Below are positions 8,101 to 11,495 of a stretch of DNA of 11,495 bases, piece by piece (within the stretch, counting starts at the first letter, position 1; the number at the start of each line of letters is the position of its first letter). Under the pieces are notes generated by a model. The model was not told where the DNA came from. It was given only the letters and a program-made list of their open reading frames with translations, and did not search any database. The DNA is from Nocardia sp. (GTDB taxonomy: Bacteria; Actinomycetota; Actinomycetes; Mycobacteriales; Mycobacteriaceae), in NCBI GenBank assembly GCA_017354515.1, contig JAFMQT010000102.1, forward strand, positions 1-11,495, given 5' to 3'. The position numbers were made by a program, and so were the translations under genes.

Positions 8101-9184
8101 CGGCATTCACCTGGTATTGAGCAGCTCCCGCTGGGCGGCGGTGCGACCCGCGATCAAGGATATGATCCAGACCCGGCTGGAGATGCGACTCGGCGATATC
8201 ACCGACACCGTCTTCTCCGGGCACCGCGCCCTGGTGGCCTCGATCCCGCCGGACCGCCCCGGCCGCTGCATTTCCTCGGAAGCCCTGCACATGTTGACCG
8301 CACTACCGCGCGCGGACGGTCAGGGCGATCCGCAAACCGCCTCCGCCGGCCTGGCCGCGGTGGCCGAGCAGTTGACGCGGAACTATCAGGGCCGGCGGGC
8401 GCCCGAGGTTCAGCTGCTTCCGCATCAACTCGATCTCGCCGAGGTCCTGGCGGTCGCCCCGCCGCCGGCGAATCTTGCTCAGCAGCTGGTGGTTCCGTTC
8501 GGGGTGCGCGAGTCCGATCTCGGGGTGGCGGCCGTCGACTTCGGCTCCTCCACCCACTTCGCCGTCATCGGATCGCCCGGCTGCGGCAAGTCGACGGTGC
8601 TCGCCTCCCTCATGCGCTCGATCGACCGCCGCTTCGCCCCGGACGAGGCCAAGGTGCTGCTCATCGACTACCGCCGCACCCACATGGATGTGCTACCGCC
8701 GGAACGGATGATCGGTTATCTGACCAGCGAACGCGACCTCATCGACGGACTCCCTTTGGTAGCGGACAAGATTCGCACCCGCCGTGCTCCCGACGATGTC
8801 ACCAGCCAGCAGCTCAAGGAACGCTCCTGGTGGACAGGGCCCGAACTGTTCATCGTGGTCGACGACTACCACATGGTCGTCCCGCGCGGCATGATGAACC
8901 CCCTCGACTCGATCAAGGACATCATCGTCGACGGCCGCGACACCGGCCTGCATGTCATCATCGCCCGCAATATCGCACAGGCGGATACGGCGCTGTACGA
9001 CAACGTTCTGGGCCAGGTCAAGAACCTGAACTCGTCAGGTCTGATCATGGACGGCACTAAGATGGATGGCATCTTGATCGGTGATGTAAAGGCGACGAAA
9101 CAGCCGGTCGGACGAGGCATCTTGGCCGAACCGCTGAATGCTCGCCGGGATCTGGTTCAATCGGCATGGACACCGCAAGGTTGA
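5177..9184 (+). CDS. eccC: ESX type VII secretion motor ATPase EccC (fused EccCa-EccCb)
   Basis: FtsK/SpoIIIE-type motor that recognises substrates and powers export, anchored in the inner membrane. The 1335 residues are a full single-chain EccC, unlike the split EccCa1/EccCb1 of M. tuberculosis ESX-1. Two very Met-rich membrane spans lie at about 43-62 and 70-92, with a DUF/stalk region after them. ATPase 1 has Walker A GATGSGKS at 480-487 and Walker B LIILDEF with D593 and E594. ATPase 2 has GGPQSGKS at 830-837 but VIDGWD at 943-948, with Gly where the catalytic Glu would be. ATPase 3 has GSPGCGKS at 1132-1139 and VVDDYH with D1229-D1230. A Pro/Ala-rich linker at about 700-755 joins domains 1 and 2. 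This fits the family picture in which domain 1 hydrolyses ATP and domains 2-3 bind it and receive the substrate signal. GC-content drops toward its 3' end. Confidence 0.96.
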   Translation: MTTTRRFVRPARAIKGPKAPAVTELRLQPPTELPKPVPPSRIKMIMPVVMMAGMGGMMVMMFRNGGSLSPTMMFFPIMMVVSMFGMMGGALSGNSGGSAGLNEERKDYLRSIADNRKTVHESETELYDYLRYTHPGPAELSRLVGGKRMWEVQVSSPQFLRVRVGRGRIANQVRVIVPEAAPTSDLDPVGVVEVTRFAKAYSTVGGMPVAINLLSVPQVGFEGDPAAMAALLRAMLAEVAVLHGPDQVAVAAVLADPEAPQWSWLKWLPHTQHPSDTDAIGSSRMVYRTVAELRAKVLAGLNRGPFSPNSQPTMDRVHYLLIVDGEGVAAERDISGIDGCTWVRLGVGEQNLPRALRFRVDEDLRLWEVNARGTRAVGRGDGMSVDAITALARGVSRYRLSSVVEAVTADQSSTGTSWEEMVSIPDPGTVRVERQWPRRRDSDRARLTIPFGHDPTGQVVHLDIKESAEEGMGPHGMCIGATGSGKSEFLRTLVLSAVATHSPDVLNLLLVDFKGGATFLGFDRLHHVTAVVTNMEEEADLVTRMEDVINGEMARRQRILRDAGNFASVADYERAREQGAQLAPLPTLLIILDEFAELLEQHPNFAKLFVAIGRLGRSLRIHLLLASQKVPASRMGELEAHLSYRVALRTNQTSDSRDAIGTADAYHLPKKPGAGYLRVGAGDLQRFQAAYVGGPYTAPAQVAATSAQRARRPGGGYRPPQAFTTAYIAPARPDPVVAPAPEIAKPEVPDGEPVTLMETVLQQFAGHGRRAHAMWLPPLGTPATLDRLVGSVQPGMLQIPMAIVDKPRQQAQDVWSVDLSAAGGHMAVVGGPQSGKSTALQTLVVSAAMTHTPEQVQFYCLDFSGGLTGLRGVPHVGSVAGARDIDRIRRTFALVTGILNIRQHMFSELGIDSMREFRRRRADPAESARMSAYGDNNGDIFLVIDGWDIGFAINGPFYDEYNPMVEAIAVQGLNFGIHLVLSSSRWAAVRPAIKDMIQTRLEMRLGDITDTVFSGHRALVASIPPDRPGRCISSEALHMLTALPRADGQGDPQTASAGLAAVAEQLTRNYQGRRAPEVQLLPHQLDLAEVLAVAPPPANLAQQLVVPFGVRESDLGVAAVDFGSSTHFAVIGSPGCGKSTVLASLMRSIDRRFAPDEAKVLLIDYRRTHMDVLPPERMIGYLTSERDLIDGLPLVADKIRTRRAPDDVTSQQLKERSWWTGPELFIVVDDYHMVVPRGMMNPLDSIKDIIVDGRDTGLHVIIARNIAQADTALYDNVLGQVKNLNSSGLIMDGTKMDGILIGDVKATKQPVGRGILAEPLNARRDLVQSAWTPQG

Positions 9185-9209
9185 CCCGAGACCTCCAGGT
9201 GAGGGCGTG

Positions 9210-9279
9210 TTCCCCTGAGTGGGGATGGCCTACCGTTCTGAGTGGAGCACCACTTCGGTTCGGTCCGCGGTGTAAGGAG
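9210..9279 (+). promoter_or_regulatory. Control region of the esx unit: palindrome, candidate -10, ribosome binding site (copy 2 of 3)
   Basis: TTCCC (9210-9214), six bases, GGGGA (9221-9225) form the palindrome shared with the regions before eccA and the PE-like gene. Five bases later TACCGT (9231-9236) fits a TAnnnT -10. The stretch 9256-9279, ending in AAGGAG, matches 10403-10426 in 21 of 24 bases. No convincing -35 is visible and no terminator separates this from eccC, so read-through from the core operon is also possible. The regulator is unknown. The repeated layout makes this more convincing than any one element alone. Confidence 0.5.
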
Positions 9280-9283
9280 TTAC

Positions 9284-9541
9284 ATGATGTCTGACGCATC
9301 GGAAGCGATCCCCATGCCCGCTCCCATAGCTGGTGCGGTACGCCCACTTTCGGCGTGTCGAGCTGTTCGACTCCATCTCCGCTCATCGCCCGGCGGCATC
9401 GCGCCGCAGCGGGGCATGAAAGTCCCGCAGGAACGATCATCGGAGCCGCCGATGATCTCAACTCTCATCAATGACCCGAGTGAGTATCACCGCGATCGAA
9501 TTCTGATCCGAATCGGAAGGGAAGACAAATGGCAGGCGTAA
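9284..9541 (+). CDS. Possible 85-residue leader ORF, perhaps a decayed PE-like gene
   Basis: ATG at 9284 (or 9287, which sits a better seven bases from the AAGGAG at 9274-9279) opens a frame ending 13 bases inside the following esx gene, so coupled translation is possible. The product is not recognised. Its first ten residues share E7, A8 and P10 with the PE-like protein encoded at 10433, and residues 5-13 (ASEAIPMPA) can also be aligned with ASVIAMPMTPA inside that protein with two one-codon gaps; both matches are short. Codon third positions are less GC-rich than in the core genes and several rare-looking codons occur, so coding is doubtful. It may be a relic or a regulatory leader. A weak 5-bp hairpin lies at 9393-9407; nothing else is seen in this 345-base interval. 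Confidence 0.3.
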   Translation: MMSDASEAIPMPAPIAGAVRPLSACRAVRLHLRSSPGGIAPQRGMKVPQERSSEPPMISTLINDPSEYHRDRILIRIGREDKWQA

Positions 9542-9855
9542 GTAGTGATCTCGATAAGGCACGAGCGACGGTCGGTCATCTTGACAGGCTCACTGAAGCC
9601 ATGGCAGCCGCGCTGAACCAGATCCCGGAGGTGGAAGCCCAGATGACCGGGACGATCAAGGGTGATTTCACCACCAAAGCGATCAGTGATGCGATGCAGA
9701 GCCTGTTCGCCAGCGGTACCAAGGTGAACCAAGATTTGAACAGCATCAAGGAAATTCTGGGTATTGCAACCCAATCACTGGCGCAGCAGGAGCAGGATGG
9801 TGCTCAGCTGGTGGGCAAGTCATACGCAGGTAAGGTTGACATCTCCCACCTCTGA
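9529..9855 (+). CDS. Divergent WXG100-family Esx protein, EsxB/CFP-10-like position
   Basis: A 108-residue, all-helical protein with no signal peptide or membrane span, at the place where esx substrates follow eccC. Two helices are separated by a turn at residues 43-45, which reads I-K-G instead of W-X-G; the helices match the heptad-like spacing of CFP-10/EsxG-type proteins. The segment after helix 2 (TQSLAQQEQDGAQ) aligns with the CFP-10 region carrying YxxxD/E, but Ser stands in the Tyr position. The only downstream Tyr is Y99, with Asp five residues on. The family role is to form a secreted heterodimer with the next gene product, with the C-terminal tail contacting EccC. The ribosome binding site AAGGGAAG (9517-9524) is strong. 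GC-content is visibly lower than in eccC. The family call is good; secretion competence is inferred. Confidence 0.75.
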   Translation: MAGVSSDLDKARATVGHLDRLTEAMAAALNQIPEVEAQMTGTIKGDFTTKAISDAMQSLFASGTKVNQDLNSIKEILGIATQSLAQQEQDGAQLVGKSYAGKVDISHL

Positions 9856-9909
9856 CGGGCGGGGAATCATTTTTCAGCTAATTGCCGAACGACATCGAGG
9901 ACGGATGAA

Positions 9910-10212
9910 ATGGGTCTGATAAAAACCGATTACGGAATGGTAGACGATCAGGTCGTCAGGGTTCACAACATTTTCGGCAACATGGAGAATGTTGCACTGG
10001 AAATGCAGCAGAAAGCCCAGGCTCTGATCAATGAGTCACAAGGTGCTGGGAATGAAGGTCTCAGGTACCGCGCCACAGCATACAAGCGCAGTGTCGACTC
10101 CTTCCTGGACACGCTGAAGAGCACTGGGGCTACTATCGGCCAGGTGGCTGGTAGCGCTGGTTTGTGGAGCGATATCGACAAGCAGAACGGAGCCAGGTTC
10201 TACAGCGCCTGA
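9910..10212 (+). CDS. Divergent WXG100-family Esx protein, EsxA/ESAT-6-like position
   Basis: A 100-residue, all-helical protein 54 bases downstream of its presumed partner, with GAGGA at 9897-9901 as ribosome binding site. The turn position, residues 43-45, reads S-Q-G instead of W-X-G; the Gly is at the same residue number as in the partner. The C-terminal end (NGARFYSA) resembles the short flexible tail of ESAT-6 (NVTGMFA). The single Trp, W86, lies near the C-terminus rather than in the turn. It is expected to pair with the 9529 product as a four-helix heterodimer exported by the EccBC machine. Base composition is low for the window: 28 of 60 bases at 9961-10020 are G or C. The assignment rests on size, helices, tandem position and the Gly turn, not on the canonical motif. 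Confidence 0.75.
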   Translation: MGLIKTDYGMVDDQVVRVHNIFGNMENVALEMQQKAQALINESQGAGNEGLRYRATAYKRSVDSFLDTLKSTGATIGQVAGSAGLWSDIDKQNGARFYSA

Positions 10213-10310
10213 TGGATGTCTTGGATCTGGCGGCTGGGGAACGGCTTCCTGTCCGTCCTAAGCCCTCGGTGGTGTCCGGGCGCGAGTCGGCTCCGCCGCG
10301 CGACTGTTGA
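10212..10310 (+). CDS. Possible 32-residue ORF coupled to the second esx gene
   Basis: The stop of the second esx gene overlaps this ATG (TGATG at 10210-10214), a classic coupling arrangement. The frame encodes a Pro/Arg-containing peptide beginning MDVLDLAAGERLPVRP and ending in Cys, and its last codons run into the left arm of the hairpin at 10290-10327. It has no recognised family, no own ribosome binding site and only modest G/C bias in third positions. It may well be chance. Confidence 0.15.
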   Translation: MDVLDLAAGERLPVRPKPSVVSGRESAPPRDC

Positions 10311-10327
10311 TCGGCGCGCGGCGGAGC
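10290..10327 (+). terminator. Strong 13-bp GC-rich hairpin, probable terminator of the esx unit
   Basis: GCTCCGCCGCGCG at 10290-10302 pairs perfectly with CGCGCGGCGGAGC at 10315-10327 around a 12-base loop. It lies about 80 bases after the second esx stop and just before the control region of the PE-like gene. No T-run follows, although an A/T-rich stretch begins at 10341. Its position suggests that esx and PE/PPE are separate transcripts. Confidence 0.65.
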
Positions 10328-10356
10328 GTCGGAGCCGGGTAAACATATTTAGCTAC

Positions 10357-10426
10357 TTCCCAAGGGTGGGAATAGTTTAGCGTTGTGCGGGTATCGGCCA
10401 CCCGGTTCGGGCCGTGGTGTTAGGAG
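10357..10426 (+). promoter_or_regulatory. Control region of the PE/PPE unit: palindrome, candidate -10, ribosome binding site (copy 3 of 3)
   Basis: TTCCC (10357-10361), six bases, GGGAA (10368-10372) is a perfect palindrome. TAGCGT (10378-10383) follows five bases later, exactly as TACCGT does in the esx copy; TAGTTT at 10373-10378 is an alternative -10. The segment 10403-10426 ends in AGGAG six bases before the ATG and matches 9256-9279 in 21 of 24 bases. An AT-rich run (10341-10350) just upstream could assist promoter opening. The regulator is unknown. Confidence 0.55.
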
Positions 10427-10432
10427 AACAAG

Positions 10433-10738
10433 ATGCTCGAGATCAGTCCAGAGGCTCTCCCCGTTATCAGTTCCACGCTGCAAGCGGCCCATATGAGCCT
10501 GACCACGGTCACTCAGGGGGCATCGGTCATCGCGATGCCCATGACGCCCGCGACGGATCACGTCAGTCAGGAGATAGTCGCGGCGTTCGCGGCCTTCCAC
10601 CCCCGGTTCTTCACCGATACCAATCAGGGACTGTCGTATCTGCTGGCCGGAGCGCAGGTGCTGGTACCGGTGTCGGAGTCCTACCAGGCGGGCGATGCAA
10701 GTGGTGGGCAGCAGGTTTCGTCGGTTTCCTTGGCGTGA
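10433..10738 (+). CDS. PE-family protein, ESX substrate
   Basis: A 101-residue PE-domain-only protein. P6-E7 gives the PE motif, the middle carries P39-A-T-D42-x-V-S resembling the conserved PxxADxVS loop of PE proteins, and the C-terminus has the type VII export signal YxxxD as Y84-Q-A-G-D88. PE proteins form helical heterodimers with PPE partners, are escorted by EspG, and are exported by EccC-driven ESX systems. AGGAG six bases before ATG fixes the start. The partner gene follows after 46 bases. The length equals that of the bare PE domain with a short tail, with no extended PGRS-type region. The Esx pair lies upstream of it here, whereas in mycobacterial ESX loci PE/PPE usually comes before the Esx pair. 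Confidence 0.85.
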   Translation: MLEISPEALPVISSTLQAAHMSLTTVTQGASVIAMPMTPATDHVSQEIVAAFAAFHPRFFTDTNQGLSYLLAGAQVLVPVSESYQAGDASGGQQVSSVSLA

Positions 10739-10784
10739 CTACACCGGTGGCCACGATCCGGTCGCACGCAGGAGTTGACGGCAT

Positions 10785-11495
10785 ATGGTTGGCGTAGGTC
10801 AGGCATGCGTGGCGTACGCCGAGAAGCTACTCGCTGAGCTAACTGCCAGTGGTCCGGCGATCGCCGAGATCGGTGCTGCGGCCGAAGCCTACTCGGAACT
10901 GGCTGCGGGGCTGACCGCCGCCGCCGGGCAGAGCAATTCCTCGATGGGCGCACTCGATGCGTCTTATAAGGGGCCAGCCGCGGCCAAGGCGCAAGCGGCA
11001 TTTCATCACCACCGCGCATGGTTGCAGTCACAGTCCGGGGTAGCCGCGCGCATGTCGGCACTGGCGATGGATATGACCGATGCTTGGTCGACCGCCCTGG
11101 TCGCCATGCCCAGCCAGGCCGAACTCGCGGCCGCCGCCGCTGCCAACACTGCCGCAGTCCCGGCCAGTGCCACGGGCGTGGGTTTTGCGGCGGGGGCTGC
11201 CGCCGACGCGGCTTCCGCGGCTCTGATGATCCAAGCGGTAGCCGCGATGACCGTCTACGGTGAGCACGCGGGGGCCGGCCTGAAGACGATTCCGACATCC
11301 CTTCCGGCGCCGCCGATCGCATCCGGTGGTGTGCCCGGGATTCCGGGAGGCGGTACCGAGGTATTGACCAACGGCATCGGGCAGACACTCGCCGGCGGAC
11401 CCAATTCCGTTCTGAGTGGTTCGAGCAAGGTCACCTCGGCCGGCCAGAGCGCGCAATCGGTTGCCTCGCAATCTACTTCGGCCGATTCCGTGGCC
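10785..11495 (+). CDS. Divergent PPE-family protein (3' partial)
   Basis: The ATG is fixed by an in-frame TGA at 10776, with GGAG at 10771-10774; 237 codons are open to the window edge. Residues about 22-165 follow the PPE fold: AIAEIGAAAEAYSELAAGL, a turn Y-K-G-P at 61-64 where PPE proteins have W-x-G-P, the long helix with FHHHRAWLQSQ, then MPSQAELAAAAAAN and a helix ending AAMTVYGEHAG that matches the AAMYxYA region. The usual N-terminal PPE motif and its first strand-like segment are missing, replaced by MVGVGQACVAYAEKLLAELT. After about 165 comes a Pro/Gly/Ser-rich linker. It should pair with the upstream PE-like protein and bind an EspG chaperone. The family call rests on fold-level pattern and the PE neighbour; the C-terminal domain is outside the window. 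Confidence 0.75.
   Translation, partial: MVGVGQACVAYAEKLLAELTASGPAIAEIGAAAEAYSELAAGLTAAAGQSNSSMGALDASYKGPAAAKAQAAFHHHRAWLQSQSGVAARMSALAMDMTDAWSTALVAMPSQAELAAAAAANTAAVPASATGVGFAAGAAADAASAALMIQAVAAMTVYGEHAGAGLKTIPTSLPAPPIASGGVPGIPGGGTEVLTNGIGQTLAGGPNSVLSGSSKVTSAGQSAQSVASQSTSADSVA

Noticed and set aside
8014..9060. 348-codon + strand frame inside eccC
   Set aside because: Out-of-frame shadow of eccC ATPase domains 2-3; Arg/Pro-rich product, no start signal.
10357..10384. GGGAAT as an alternative sigma factor element (SigF-type -10 GGGTAT or ECF-type -35 GGAAT)
   Set aside because: No matching GGTTT element stands 15-17 bases upstream in all three copies, and no GTT lies at ECF spacing downstream in all three. 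The inverted left arm fits an operator better.
1..11495. tRNA, rRNA, CRISPR array, insertion sequence or attachment site
   Set aside because: No cloverleaf-like segment, regularly spaced repeats, transposase signature or integrase-linked direct repeats were seen.

Overview
The window holds one end of a type VII (ESX) secretion locus from a high-GC actinobacterium of the order Mycobacteriales. A complete eccA-eccB-eccC core, WXG100-size esx genes and a PE/PPE pair are combinations known from that order. GC-rich codon third positions together with non-mycobacterial, divergent substrates suggest a Nocardia-like genome; the genus is inference. All supported genes are on the + strand.

Layout. Bases 2-1600 are the 3' part of a large probable ESX substrate: a helical WXG100/CpnT-N-like region followed by a Pro/Ala/Gly/Ser-rich tail. 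Bases 1601-1841 are a regulatory gap with a perfect 10-bp inverted repeat, an AT-rich promoter-like stretch, a TTCTC-N6-GGGAA palindrome and a small hairpin. Bases 1842-9184 are a tight operon, eccA (AAA+ ATPase), eccB (membrane/periplasmic core) and eccC (fused three-domain FtsK/SpoIIIE-type motor). Bases 9185-9528 are a control and leader region with a possible 85-residue ORF. Bases 9529-10212 carry two small Esx-like genes. A strong hairpin at 10290-10327 follows, then a second control region, a PE-like gene (10433-10738) and a PPE-like gene running off the window (10785-11495).

How they work together. By family knowledge EccB and EccC sit in the inner-membrane channel, EccC recognises and drives substrates, and EccA acts on PE/PPE-type substrates in the cytosol. 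The Esx pair and the PE/PPE pair are the expected secreted heterodimers. EccD, EccE, MycP and EspG are not in the window and would be expected downstream.

Most interesting points. (1) The same palindrome, TTCYC-N6-GGGRA, lies 58-72 nt before the start of three successive units (eccA, esx leader, PE), suggesting a dedicated regulon. (2) The esx and PE control regions look like duplicates, with 21 of 24 bases identical just before the start codons. (3) Both Esx proteins have lost the W-X-G turn (I-K-G and S-Q-G), and the PPE-like protein lacks the PPE motif. (4) The esx genes are visibly poorer in GC than the core genes, as if the cargo block had a separate history.
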